From: Pandoraea oxalativorans
Lineage (GTDB): Bacteria > Pseudomonadota > Gammaproteobacteria > Burkholderiales > Burkholderiaceae
NCBI RefSeq assembly: GCF_000972785.3
Contig: NZ_CP011519.2
Location: 1-64,000, forward strand
Direction of reading: 5' to 3'
Length of the DNA: 64,000 nucleotides
Below, in pieces: positions 46,474 through 57,535 of this stretch (the first letter of the stretch is position 1; every line of letters starts with the position of its first letter). Position numbers and translations under genes: made by a program. The notes below the pieces were generated by a model, which did no database searches, was not told the origin of the DNA, and was given only the letters and a program-made list of their open reading frames with translations.

Positions 46474-46921
46474 GGTATTGTCAGGTTGTTCGGATGGGGG
46501 AGGTGGGAGGATAGAATGCGAAATGAAAAAATCTTCAGTCACCCCCAGCGCTCGAGCGACGCGGCGATCTCGTTCAAAGGCTACCGTTTTCCGCCTGACA
46601 TTATCAGCTATGCGGTGTGGCTGTATTATCGGTTTCCGCTGAGTCTACGCATGGTCGAGGAAATGTTGGCCGCGCGGGGGATTGAGCTGACCTACGAGAC
46701 GGTACGGTGCTGGGCGACGAAGTTCGGTCTGGCCATCGCCAGGCGTATTCGATCGACGTCCCCGAGGCGCGGCGACAAATGGCATCTTGACGAGGTGGTC
46801 GTGACAATCCACGGCAAAAAACATTGGCTGTGGCGAGCGGTCGACGAGCACGGCGCATTGCTTGAGGTGCTGGTGCAAAGCCGTCGCGACACGGCCGCCG
46901 CCAAACGGCTCATGCGCCGCC
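46474..46921 (+). mobile_element. IS6 type alpha, 5' part
   Basis: Begins GGTATTGTCAGGTTGTT at 46474 and is cut at 46921 by another alpha copy in the opposite orientation. Confidence 0.85.
46516..46920 (+). pseudogene. IS6 type alpha transposase, truncated
   Basis: MRNEKIFSHPQRSSDAAISF continues through YAVWLYYRFPLSLRMVEEML and DKWHLDEVVVTIHGKKHWLW to AAKRLMR, where it is cut. Its early frame is intact, so it is a different lineage from the two frameshifted copies nearby. Confidence 0.88.
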
Positions 46922-47773
46922 GGTACTGTCAGGTTGTTTGGTTGAAAACGAGCCAAGGCGCCATGGCAGGTGCGGCGTAGGATGCGACGCCCGTTACGCC
47001 GCCATGCGGGCGGAACAAGCCCATTCCCAGGCGGCGAAGGCCTGGGTGCGCACCGCGCGTTTATGCTCGGCATTGCGGTGATAGCGGCACCCCATGAACA
47101 GGTTCGAAACCTGCCCATGAACGGAGGTAAAGCGCCGCAATTGGCGCGCCGACTTAAAGCGGCGCATCACCTTCTCCCGCACCCGCGTAGGCTGATGCGA
47201 ATTCTCCGCCCGGTTGTTCAATCCTTTATGCTGGCGGTGTTCGACCCTTAGCCCGAGCTCGCGGTGGGCCGCCGCGTAGCTGCGCAGTTTGTCCGTGATG
47301 ATCACGCGCGGGCGACCATCGCGCTTGAGCAACTTGCGCATGAGCCGCTTGGCGGCGGCCGTGTCGCGACGGCTTTGCACCAGCACCTCAAGCACAGCGC
47401 CGTGCTCGTCGAGCGCCCGCCACAACCAGTGCTTTTTGCCGTGGATCGTCACCACGACCTCGTCAAGGTGCCACTTGTCGCCGCGCTCCGGCGTCGTCGA
47501 ACGAATGCGCCGGGCGATCGACAGACCAAACTTCGTCGCCCAGCACCGTACCGTTTCGTACGTGAGTTCGATCCCGCGGGCGGCCAGCATCTCCTCAATC
47601 ATGCGCAGGCTCAGCGGGAACCGGTAATACAGCCACACTGCGTCAGCTGATGACGTCGGGCGGAAAACGGTAGCCTTTGAATGAGATCACGACCTCGCTT
47701 GAGCGCGCGGGGCTGACTGAGGATTTTTTCATGCCGCATTCTATCCTCCACCGCCTAACAACCTGACAATACC
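46922..47773 (-). mobile_element. IS6 type alpha, full length, frameshifted
   Basis: 852 bp between GGTACTGTCAGGTTGTTT (left) and inverted GGTATTGTCAGGTTGTT (right). It bounds the stbC fragment and TacAT module on the left. Confidence 0.88.
46994..47732 (-). pseudogene. IS6 type alpha transposase with +1 frameshift
   Basis: The start MKKSSVSPARSSEVVISFKG at 47732 reads to FPPDVIS and then hits a stop because one extra G (at 47644, minus-strand reading) follows ATCAGCT. The remaining 214 codons (WLYYRFPLSLRMIEEMLAAR to EWACSARMAA) are open, with all DDE residues. The same extra base is in the copy at 49050. Confidence 0.88.
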
Positions 47774-47954
47774 AGCGGGATTGATAGCGGCGGCGCGAAT
47801 TGGGGCGCAGCTTAACGGCGGCGCCGCACAGCTCTCGAGTGCAAATGCGTCACTTGAGCGTCAGGCGCAGCGATTCATTCTCGTGGTGATCGGAGTTGCG
47901 TTTCTGGCGGGAGCGGTGGGCGGCTTCGTCGGGGCGCGGCTCGCTGGGATGTGA
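47774..47954 (+). pseudogene. stbC-like C-terminal fragment
   Basis: ARIGAQLNGGAAQLSSANAS and LERQAQRFILVVIGVAFLAG, then AVGGFVGARLAGM, align with the C-terminus of stbC (2482-2871). The N-terminus is removed by the IS6 end. It is more diverged than the 27660 copy, so it comes from another backbone. Confidence 0.82.
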
Positions 47955-47970
47955 GAAGAGAAGAGGAACC

Positions 47971-47988
47971 GTGCGCTCACGAGCGCAC
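47971..47988. terminator. Hairpin, possible terminator
   Basis: GTGCGCT (47971-47977) and AGCGCAC (47982-47988) form a perfect stem with a CACG loop, followed by only a short CTTTC. It lies just after the stbC fragment stop. Weak as an intrinsic terminator. Confidence 0.4.
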
Positions 47989-48103
47989 TCTTTCGAGTCG
48001 GTTGTCGCCACGTCCATGGAAATTGGTCGCGGCAATTCCCGCGGACAGTCGCCAACTCCGGACGGGGGATGTTCCTTTCACTCGAAAGCTCTGCCTTGCC
48101 ATG

Positions 48104-48120
48104 TACGGCAATTTGCCGTA
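48104..48120. promoter_or_regulatory. Operator of the tacAT-like operon
   Basis: TACGGCAA (48104-48111) and TTGCCGTA (48113-48120) are exact inverted repeats around one T, 26 bp before the antitoxin start. Autoregulation by the TacA-type ribbon-helix-helix protein is expected here. Confidence 0.7.
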
Positions 48121-48145
48121 TGATTGACATCAGGAGGATAAAATC

Positions 48146-48427
48146 ATGCCCGCTGCCATCTCTACCGCCCGCCTTGAAGCCCGAATCAGCACGGATCTGC
48201 ATTCGATGCTCAAACGCGCCGCTGAACTTCAGGGGCGCACCATGACCGATTTCGTGGTGTCCGCCGTGCAGGACGCAGCGCAGCGTGCCATCGAGCAAGC
48301 CGAAGTGATCCGTCTGTCTCTGGCTGATCAGGAATGTTTCGCGCAAGCGCTGCTATCGCCACCGGAACCGGCTCCGGCCTTGGAGCGTGCCCTCGCTCGC
48401 CGTCGGAAGTTGCTGCGCACTGAATGA
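48146..48427 (+). CDS. DUF1778 (TacA-type) antitoxin
   Basis: 93 residues, with ribosome-binding site AGGAGG. The ribbon-helix-helix segment is TARLEARISTDLHSMLKRAA then LQGRTMTDFVVSAVQDAAQR. The C-terminal LSLADQECFAQALLSPPEPA is the usual toxin-neutralising tail of DUF1778 proteins. The stop overlaps the toxin start (ATGA). Confidence 0.92.
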   Translation: MPAAISTARLEARISTDLHSMLKRAAELQGRTMTDFVVSAVQDAAQRAIEQAEVIRLSLADQECFAQALLSPPEPAPALERALARRRKLLRTE

Positions 48428-48921
48428 GCCACGCACCGTTTCTTCTTGCGTCTCTCGATGCAGAACATGACCGATCCGGGTTCAATAGCGATTCGGAGCC
48501 GCTCAATCGCTATCTGCGAGAACAAGTCAACCAAGACATCCGCCGCCGCGTGGCCGCCTGTTTCGTAGCTTTGGCGCACGGGCAGCGCGTCGCTGGTTAC
48601 TATACCTTGGCATCGGCAAGCATTCTGCTGGCCGACCTTCCGGCCAGCACTGGTAAGAAGTTGCCACGTTATCCGAGCGTGCCAGCAATTCGCATGGGCC
48701 GCTTGGCAGTCGATCAGGAGTTCAGGGGGCAAGGTCTCGGCGGTGCGCTGCTGGCCGATGCGCTCGAGCGGGCGGCCCGTTCAGAGATTGCCGCCTTTGC
48801 CCTGATAGTGGATGCCAAGGACGAGACGGCAGCAGCGTTCTACCAGCATCATGGCTTCATTGCCTTGCCCGCCTCGCCGCTTACGCTGTTCTTACCCCTG
48901 GCAACTGTCCCGCGCTCTTGA
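48424..48921 (+). CDS. GNAT toxin (TacT-type)
   Basis: 165 residues. The N-terminus ASLDAEHDRSGFNSDSEPLN RYL-like region (FNSDSEPLNRYLREQVNQD) and RRVAACFVALAHGQRVAGYY are diagnostic. The acetyl-CoA loop is QEFRGQGLGGALLADALERA, and the catalytic Tyr region is AAAFYQHHGFIAL. TacT-like enzymes acetylate the amino group of charged tRNAs and stop translation. The module likely acts in maintenance of this DNA segment. Confidence 0.93.
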   Translation: MSHAPFLLASLDAEHDRSGFNSDSEPLNRYLREQVNQDIRRRVAACFVALAHGQRVAGYYTLASASILLADLPASTGKKLPRYPSVPAIRMGRLAVDQEFRGQGLGGALLADALERAARSEIAAFALIVDAKDETAAAFYQHHGFIALPASPLTLFLPLATVPRS

Positions 48922-49008
48922 AACTCGCTACGCCGCATCATCTTCTTAGCCAAGGCTCTCGCTTACCGTTGCACTTGAGGCGCCAGCAGACCGTCGAATT
49001 GTTCCGCG

Positions 49009-49672
49009 GGTATTGTCAGGTTGTTAGGCGGTGGAGGATAGAATGCGGCATGAAAAAATCCTCAGTCAGCCCCGCGCGCTCAAGCGAGGTCGTGATCTCA
49101 TTCAAAGGCTACCGTTTTCCGCCCGACGTCATCAGCTGACGCAGTGTGGCTGTATTACCGGTTCCCGCTGAGCCTGCGCATGATTGAGGAGATGCTGGCC
49201 GCCCGCGGGATCGAACTCACGTACGAAACGGGACGGTGCTGGGCGACGAAGTTTGGTCTGTCGATCGCCCGGCGCATTCGTTCGACGACGCCGGAGCGCG
49301 GCGACAAGTGGCACCTTGACGAGGTCGTGGTGACGATCCACGGCAAAAAGCACTGGTTGTGGCGGGCGCTCGACGAGCACGGCGCTGTGCTTGAGGTGCT
49401 GGTGCAAAGCCGTCGCGACACGGCCGCCGCCAAGCGGCTCATGCGCAAGTTGCTCAAGCGCGATGGTCGCCCGCGCGTGATCATCACGGACAAACTGCGC
49501 AGCTACGCGGCGGCCCACCGCGAGCTCGGGCTAAGGGTCGAACACCGCCAGCATAAAGGATTGAACAACCGGGCGGAGAATTCGCATCAGCCTACGCGGG
49601 TGCGGGAGAAGGTGATGCGCCGCTTTAAGTCGGCGCGCCAATTGCAGCGCTTTACCTCCGTTCATGGGCAGG
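49009..49672 (+). mobile_element. IS6 type alpha, 5' part (frameshifted lineage)
   Basis: Begins GGTATTGTCAGGTTGTT and is cut at 49672 by an IS66 end. It is in inverted orientation to the 46922-47773 copy and shares its extra G (49138). Confidence 0.88.
49050..49672 (+). pseudogene. IS6 type alpha transposase, frameshifted and truncated
   Basis: MKKSSVSPARSSEVVISFKG is followed by the frameshift at 49138. The second frame runs through WHLDEVVVTIHGKKHWLWRA and IITDKLRSYAAAH to RRFKSARQLQRFTSVHGQ, then enters IS66 sequence. Confidence 0.88.
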
Positions 49673-50656
49673 GTAAGCGTTCGATCAGTACCGTAGTACG
49701 AGTCGTTGACGCGGCAGTGATAGCCGGTTATCGGATCGGCTCGAGCTTCGCGGTGTCGGGCAGTTGCTGGGCCACGTTCCATGGCAGCAACTCGTCGATC
49801 CGATTGACCGGGTGATCGGCAATGCGCTCGAGCACGTAGGCGAGGTAGGCTTCCGGGTTGATGCCGTTCAAGCGTGCCGTGCCGATCAGGCTGTACATCG
49901 CCGCGGCACGCTCACCGCCCGAGTCGGCGCCGGCAAACAGATAGTTGCGGCGGCCAATCGCCACGCCGCGCAGCGCACGCTCGGCAATCAGGTTATCGAT
50001 CTCCGCCTGCCCGTCCTCGCAGTAATAGGCGAGCGCGGGCCAGCGGTTCAGGGAGTACTGAATCGCGCGGGTGGTGTCGGACTTCGCAGAGAGTGTTGGC
50101 AGCACTGATTCGTACCACTGCCGTAACGCTTCGAGCCGAGGGACAGCCTGTGCCTGTCGCACTTGCCGTCGCTCGTCCGGTGGTTTGCCCCGGATTTCGG
50201 CTTCTATGCGATATAGCTCGCCGATGCGGTGCAGAGCTTCTTCTGTAATGGCGTTGGGGCGTACCGCATGCAGGTCATAGATCTTGCGTCGCGCGTGCGC
50301 CATGCACGCCGCTTCGCGGATGCTGTCGTTTTCATAAAGTGGCGCGTAACCGGCAAACGCATCGGCTTGCAGCACCCCGCTAAAGCTTGCCAGATGTCGC
50401 TGTGGGTGCTCACCCCGTCGATCAGGCGTGTAAGCAAACCAAACGGCAGGTGCCTCATTGGAGCCGCACGGCCGGTCATCTCGCACGTATACCCAGAGCC
50501 GTCCAGTCTTGGTGCTACCTCGCCCGGGCTCTAACACCGGCAATGGTGTGTCATCGCCGTGGACCTTGGTGCCGCCCAGCGCGTAGGCACGCACAGCTTC
50601 CATCAGCGGATTCAACAGCCAGCTCACGCGCCCCAGCCAATGCCTGTTAGCGCCGA
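49673..50656 (-). mobile_element. IS66-family element, 3' remnant
   Basis: The left end GTAAGCGTTCGATCAGTACC has the GTAAGCG start of IS66 elements. The right side is replaced by the IS21 element at 50657. tnpA and tnpB are absent. Confidence 0.85.
49728..50656 (-). pseudogene. IS66 transposase (TnpC), C-terminal 309 codons
   Basis: KVHGDDTPLPVLEPGRGSTK holds the first catalytic Asp, LQADAFAGYAPLYEND the second, and CMAHARRKIYDLH follows. LIAERALRGVAIGRRNYLFA and the final LPWNVAQQLPDT are typical of the IS66 C-terminal domain. The N-terminal part is missing. Confidence 0.9.
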
Positions 50657-50724
50657 TGTAAAACTGACCCACCCGCCGAAGTGAATCTGACCCACCTGGG
50701 GGAGGATGGTGGCTTTTGCCGCCG

Positions 50725-52523
<1,799 letters not shown>

Positions 52524-52571
52524 CACGGAGCCTGGGTGGGTCAGATTTACTTCGGCGATACGCCGGAAGGT

Positions 52572-54179
52572 GGGGATGCGGACAAAATCTTGGACTACTT
52601 TGAAGGTAGTCCATGTATTCATACCAAGAACGCGTTCGGGCGGTCGAGCTGTACCTGAAACTCGGGAAGCGCAGCAAAGCGACCATTCGCCAGTTGGGTT
52701 ACCCGACGAAGAATTCTCTCAAGGCGTGGTGTAACGAATTCGAGAAGATTGGCGATCTGCAGAGGGGGTATGTTCGCGTAAAGCCGAAGTACTCAGAAGA
52801 ACAGAAGAACGTAGCACTCGAGCATTACGTCAACCACGGGCGCTGCTTCGCCTTCACCCTCAGGACATTGGGCTATCCCTGTCGCCAGATACTAACGGAG
52901 TGGGTTCGCGAGCGCTATCCGGAAACCAGGAAATGCGTGGTTGGCAAGGCCGGTCGACCAACTGCTTCATTGGTGTCCAAGCAGGCTGCGGTGTACGAAC
53001 TGTGCACACGGGAAGGAAGTGCAGAGGCGGTGGCCCGAAAGCTGGACGTCGACAGGGTGACGCTGTACAACTGGAAGAACCAGTTACTCGGCCGAGAGGC
53101 TCCTGCATCCATGAAACGCGACAAAGGCTCGCCCGCAGAGACAGATCGGGACGAACTGGAACGGCAGGTCGAAGCGCTCCAGCGCAAAATTCGCAATCTG
53201 CAGCTTGAACAGGACCTGTTGAAGAAGGCGAATGAACTCCTAAAAAAAGACCTGGGCGTCGACCTGCAACTCCTGAGCAACCGGGAGAAGACGACGCTGG
53301 TTGACGCCCTGAGAGAGCAGTACGTTTTGGCTGAGCTGCTTGAGCAGCTGGACTTGGCGCGCAGCTCCTATTTCTACCATCGGTCGCCCATGCGGGTTGC
53401 CGACAAATATGCCGAAGTTCGTCGTACCGTTGCGGAAATCTTCGAGGACAATCACCGATCCTACGGCTATCGTCGGGTGCAGGCAGCGCTCAGCAGACAA
53501 CGCGTGTTTCTATCGGAGAAAGTCGTGCGTCGCCTCATGAAACAAGGCGGCCTCTACGCGGCGAGGCCCAAGCGGCGCCGATATCGTTCTTATGTCGGGG
53601 AAATTAGCCCTGCCCCAGATAACATCATCAATCGCGATTTCCACGCTACCGCCCCCAACGAAAAGTGGCTGACGGATATCTCCGAGTTCCAGATCCCGGC
53701 CGGGAAGGTATATCTATCGCCGATGATCGACTGCTTCGATGGCATGGTAGTCAGTTGGTCGATTGGCACAAGCCCCGACGCCGAGCTCGTGAATACCATG
53801 TTAGATGCGGCTATCGAGACCGTGACCGAGGACGATGAGAAGCCGATCGTACATTCCGATCGGGGTGGCCACTACCGTTGGCCTGGCTGGCTATCGCGAG
53901 TTGCAAAGGCTAATCTGATCCGATCCATGTCGCGTAAAGCCTGCTCACCAGACAATGCGGCCTGTGAGGGATTCTTCGGAAGGCTGAAGACCGAAATGTT
54001 CTATCCAGGGGACTGGCGTTCGACGACCATCGTGCAATTCGTAGAGGCACTGAACGCCTACATTCGCTGGTACAACGAAAAGCGGATCAAGGGCTCCCTT
54101 GGCTATCTCAGCCCCATCGAGTACCGTGAAAGCCTCGGGTTAACGACGTAAAACAGTCCAAGAAAATAGCCGCATCCCC
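52572..54179 (+). mobile_element. IS3-family element with one long ORF
   Basis: 1608 bp. The ends are GGGGATGCGG, with CTTGGAC shared further in. The 3-bp target duplication GGT is at 52569-52571 and 54180-54182. Confidence 0.88.
52613..54151 (+). CDS. IS3-family transposase, single-frame OrfAB
   Basis: 512 residues. The N-terminus has repeated HTH units (YLKLGKRSKATIRQLGYPTK; KLDVDRVTLYNWKNQLLG) and a leucine zipper (EALQRKIRNLQLEQDLLKKA), normally on orfA. An HTH_21 region follows (DNHRSYGYRRVQAALSRQRV). The rve core has KWLTDISEFQIPAGKVYLSP, IVHSDRGGHYRWPGW and NAACEGFFGRLKTEMFYPGD. Here orfA and orfB are naturally one frame, so no programmed frameshift is needed. Intact. Confidence 0.94.
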   Translation: MYSYQERVRAVELYLKLGKRSKATIRQLGYPTKNSLKAWCNEFEKIGDLQRGYVRVKPKYSEEQKNVALEHYVNHGRCFAFTLRTLGYPCRQILTEWVRERYPETRKCVVGKAGRPTASLVSKQAAVYELCTREGSAEAVARKLDVDRVTLYNWKNQLLGREAPASMKRDKGSPAETDRDELERQVEALQRKIRNLQLEQDLLKKANELLKKDLGVDLQLLSNREKTTLVDALREQYVLAELLEQLDLARSSYFYHRSPMRVADKYAEVRRTVAEIFEDNHRSYGYRRVQAALSRQRVFLSEKVVRRLMKQGGLYAARPKRRRYRSYVGEISPAPDNIINRDFHATAPNEKWLTDISEFQIPAGKVYLSPMIDCFDGMVVSWSIGTSPDAELVNTMLDAAIETVTEDDEKPIVHSDRGGHYRWPGWLSRVAKANLIRSMSRKACSPDNAACEGFFGRLKTEMFYPGDWRSTTIVQFVEALNAYIRWYNEKRIKGSLGYLSPIEYRESLGLTT

Positions 54180-54209
54180 GGTGGGTCACATTTAAACCGG
54201 CGTTGACAG

Positions 54210-54812
54210 ATAGTCGGCTACGAGACGATCCGCCGCTGGTGCGACAAGTTTGGCGCGGGCTTTGCTCACCGGGTCAAAGCGGCACGCCGCAAGCCCGGTA
54301 GCACGTGGCACCTCGACGAGATGTTCGTGAGCCTGCGCGGTGAGCAGTACCTGCTGTGGCGCGCCGTCGAAGCGCATGGCGCGGAAATCGACATCCTGCT
54401 GCAGAAGCGGCGCGACAAGGCGGCCGCCAAGCGCTTCTTCAAGCACGTGCTGCGCTCGAACCCGGTGCCGCACAAGATCGTGACCGATCAACTGCGCAGC
54501 TATCCGGCGGCTAAAGCCGACATCGCGGCGCTGGCCAATGTGAAGCATGTGTTCGTCAAAGCAGCGGCTCGGGGCAACAACCGCGCGGAGAACAGCCATC
54601 AGCCGACGCGGGAGCGCGAGCGGCGCATGCGGGGCTTTCGCGACCCAGCGCGCACGCAAACCTTCCTCTCGAGCTTCGGGTCAATCCGGCAACACTTCGC
54701 ACTCAAACGACATTTGCTGCGCGCGCCGCTCTTTCGCAAACAGCTCGCGGTGCACTTTGCTCAATGGCGTGAATTCACCCACGTTGCCCAAACTCCGTCT
54801 CATACTTTTTGA
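54210..54812 (+). pseudogene. IS6 type gamma transposase, 5' truncated
   Basis: From YETIRRWCDKFGAGFAHRVK to HVAQTPSHTF it is nearly identical to 63099-63833. The first 40 or so codons are lost at the IS21 boundary. The right end at about 54852-54868 reads AAGTTGACAACGCC and abuts CTGACAATACC, the tip of an alpha end. Confidence 0.9.
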
Positions 54813-54879
54813 ATCGCTGTCGATTCGTGCATCGGCTTCGACGACATCCCTAAGTTGACAACGCCCTGACAATACCTGT

Positions 54880-54996
54880 CCTCCTATTGCGACGGACCGC
54901 GAGGGACTCATACGGCGGTGGACCGTGGCCGCCACGGCCGGAGCCCCACACGGTCTGCGGATGCTGTCGAGGTTGTGAACACCGCGCATGCCCAGC
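54880..54996. other. Spacer between IS debris and oprD
   Basis: Contains a 6-bp stem CCGTGG/CCACGG near 54925 but no T run. No gene is seen. Confidence 0.4.
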
Positions 54997-56367
54997 TCAG
55001 AAGGCATTCAGTGGCACGCTGACGAGCAACCGATATTCGCGACTTGTCGCTTCCGAATAGTGGGCGGAACCGTGGTGCCACATCGCGATGAACTCGACCT
55101 TGGCGTTCTTGAGCTTACCGCTGCGGAAAGTGTACGATGGGTTGACGCCGAACTCGTGATGACGGCCCTGCACCGGCGCGCCGTTGCTCCAGTAGACGCT
55201 CGATTTTCCCGGGTCATTCGCCGCGCCCGCGCTGCCGTCTGCCCCCCACCCCGTCACAGCCCAAATCATCGCCTTGAAGCCCGGCAGACCAGCTTGCTCG
55301 CCGTAGAATGTGTAACGCAGCTGCACCGACTTTTCGTGCGGCGCGTTGTAGTCGGCGTCCGCGGAGTTGGCCAGCGCGATGCCGTCTGTTTCGTTCAGGT
55401 AGTCAAAGAACTGGTCACCGAGAATCTGCTGATAGCCGAGCAGCAACTCGTGCGGACCATGTTGCGCGGCTAGCGACAGGCTGTAGGCGTTGTTGTTGAT
55501 CGAACCCTGCCGCGCGCGGCCGGTGTCATGCGTCGAGTAGACGTTGCCTGCGCCTGTCCATCTGAGCGTGTGGGTGCTGCCGAGGCTGTGCTTCACCGAC
55601 GCGTAGTACTGGCGCCAGACATCGTCGGCTTGGTTTGCGTACAGCACGAGTTCGCCGTGCGGAGAATGGTCCCACTTGCCGCCGACATAGCTCAGGCGAC
55701 TGATGGGCGTGTCACCGTACTGCGTCCTAAGACGGGTGAGCGTCGTCTGGCCGCGTGCGACGTTCTTTGTGAAGCTGCCAGCCTCGAACATCGCGGAGCT
55801 AAATGGCTTGCCCAGGATCGTGGTGCCAAGGAACGTGGGCGGCAGCGCCCGGTTGTCATGAGGCGCCATAAACGGGTTGTCGACAGCCTGCAGGCCATAC
55901 CTGAACACGGTGTTCGAGACGCGCGCCTTCACATTGTAGAGGCCAGGGTACGCCCACGCCACCTGATTGCTCCCCCCGCCGTTCGCCACGTGCACCATAT
56001 TGTCCGCCCCCGCGCCGCCGTCAAGCTTGAGCGCCGCGTACAGCGACGCGGCCACGCCGAAGCCGATCAGGCCACCCGTGTCGCCCGACTCGAAGTTCGC
56101 CATCATGCCCTGCACCCATGCATGGCTGTGCGGACCGCCCTCGACGTCGAGCGCGTCCGAATAATTGCGGAACACAAAGTTCAGATGACTGCCAGAGACA
56201 ACACCGTTCGATGTCGACGACGCTGGGCCTTCGCGCGGTAGCGTGACGGCCGGCCCCTCCATCAGCGGCGCGGGCGGCGCGTCGTCGGCGTGCGCGACGG
56301 CGCTGAACGCCAAGCCCCAGACCAGCAGCATCTGCCTTGCCGTGCCGCGCCTCTTTCTCACCGTCAT
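54997..56367 (-). CDS. OprD-family outer-membrane porin
   Basis: 456 residues from the ATG at 56367, with ribosome-binding site AAGGAG. Signal peptide RQMLLVWGLAFSAVAHA. OprD hallmarks are SHLNFVFRNYSDALDV, HSHAWVQGMMANFESG, GVAASLYAALKLDG, KARVSNTVFRYGLQAVDNPF, and LLLGYQQILGDQFFDYLNET with the final RYLLVSVPLNAF-type beta strand. OprD-type 18-strand porins pass amino acids and small peptides. Its place directly after the oppABCDF operon suggests an outer-membrane gate for the same oligopeptides. Confidence 0.92.
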   Translation of the reverse strand: MTVRKRRGTARQMLLVWGLAFSAVAHADDAPPAPLMEGPAVTLPREGPASSTSNGVVSGSHLNFVFRNYSDALDVEGGPHSHAWVQGMMANFESGDTGGLIGFGVAASLYAALKLDGGAGADNMVHVANGGGSNQVAWAYPGLYNVKARVSNTVFRYGLQAVDNPFMAPHDNRALPPTFLGTTILGKPFSSAMFEAGSFTKNVARGQTTLTRLRTQYGDTPISRLSYVGGKWDHSPHGELVLYANQADDVWRQYYASVKHSLGSTHTLRWTGAGNVYSTHDTGRARQGSINNNAYSLSLAAQHGPHELLLGYQQILGDQFFDYLNETDGIALANSADADYNAPHEKSVQLRYTFYGEQAGLPGFKAMIWAVTGWGADGSAGAANDPGKSSVYWSNGAPVQGRHHEFGVNPSYTFRSGKLKNAKVEFIAMWHHGSAHYSEATSREYRLLVSVPLNAF

Positions 56368-56503
56368 TGTCTCCTTATGTTGAAGTCGCACAAACGAGCC
56401 GCGACCCGCTTGCGCTGGCTTGCCCCTCGCATTGAAGGACGCGGCTTTGATGCCCGTGTCATGACACACGGCGGCCCGCCGGTCGGATGGCGGCTCGATG
56501 ACG

Positions 56504-57535
56504 TCAGTCCCCGAATGCGACCAGACCGGCCCGGATGCACGCGACACGCGTCGCTGAACCGTGCCGCACCACGGGCTGCGGTAGGTCGTGCGCGCATGCG
56601 GCGATCGCGATGGGGCAGCGCGTGCGAAACACGCAACCCGTCGGCGGATTGAGCGGCGAGGGCATCTCGCCGGCCAGCAGCAACGGACGGCGCGCCCGCG
56701 CGCGCGCCGGATCGGGCGTCAGCGCCGCTTGAAGCAGCACCTTGGTGTACGGGTGCTGGGGCGCGCCGTACAGGTCGTCGCGCATGCCGAGTTCCATGAC
56801 GCGGCCGAGATACATCACAATGACGCGATGACTGATCGCCTTCACTACCGCGAGATCGTGCGCAACAAACAGGTAGGACAACGACAGTTCTCGCTGCAAA
56901 TCGCGCAACAGGTTCACGATCTGTGCCTGGATCGACACGTCGAGCGCCGATACGGGTTCGTCACAGATCACCAGCTTCGGCGCGTCAATCAGTGCACGTG
57001 CGATACCGACACGCTGACACTGGCCGCCGGAAAATTCGTGCGGATAACGCCGCAAGTGGTGCTCGCTTAGGCCCACGCGCTCAAGCATCGTGGTCACGCG
57101 GCGACGTACTTCGGCGCGTCCTACGCCCGGCTGGTGCGTGACGAGCGGCTCCGCGACGATCTGCTCGATCGTCATCCGCGGGTCGAGCGACGCGAGCGGA
57201 TCCTGGAAGATCATCTGCACCTCACGGCGCATCGTGGGGTGACGCCGGTGCCCCGACGCGACGGCTTCGCCGCGCCAGCGCACCGTGCCAGAGGTCATTG
57301 GCACCAGGCCGACCAGTGCCCGCGCGAGCGTCGACTTGCCGCAGCCCGACTCGCCGACGAGCCCAACCGTCTCGCCGCGCCTCACCTCGAATGACACGCC
57401 GTCCACCGCGCGCAGCGTGCCCTTCGGCGACCACGGATAATCGCCGAGCGGCACGCGAAAATGCACCTTGAGATCCTCGACGAACAACAACGGCTCCCGT
57501 GCCGCACCGTCTCTGCGGCGCTCATGCAAATTCAT
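56504..57535 (-). CDS. oppF: Oligopeptide ABC transporter ATPase OppF
   Basis: 343 residues. Walker A is LVGESGCGKSTLARALVGLV, the Q-loop MIFQDPLASLDPRMTIEQIV, the signature FSGGQCQRVGIARALIDAPK, and Walker B LVICDEPVSALDV. The C-terminal oligo_HPY extension has GAPQHPYTKVLLQAALTPDP and cysteines in GCVFRTRCPIAIAAC that may hold an Fe-S cluster in this family. It pairs with OppD under the OppBC permease. The start overlaps the oppD stop by 4 bp. Confidence 0.95.
   Translation of the reverse strand: MNLHERRRDGAAREPLLFVEDLKVHFRVPLGDYPWSPKGTLRAVDGVSFEVRRGETVGLVGESGCGKSTLARALVGLVPMTSGTVRWRGEAVASGHRRHPTMRREVQMIFQDPLASLDPRMTIEQIVAEPLVTHQPGVGRAEVRRRVTTMLERVGLSEHHLRRYPHEFSGGQCQRVGIARALIDAPKLVICDEPVSALDVSIQAQIVNLLRDLQRELSLSYLFVAHDLAVVKAISHRVIVMYLGRVMELGMRDDLYGAPQHPYTKVLLQAALTPDPARARARRPLLLAGEMPSPLNPPTGCVFRTRCPIAIAACAHDLPQPVVRHGSATRVACIRAGLVAFGD

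Noticed and set aside
54900..54996. Terminator after oprD
   Set aside because: Only a 6-bp stem without a T run; not enough to call.
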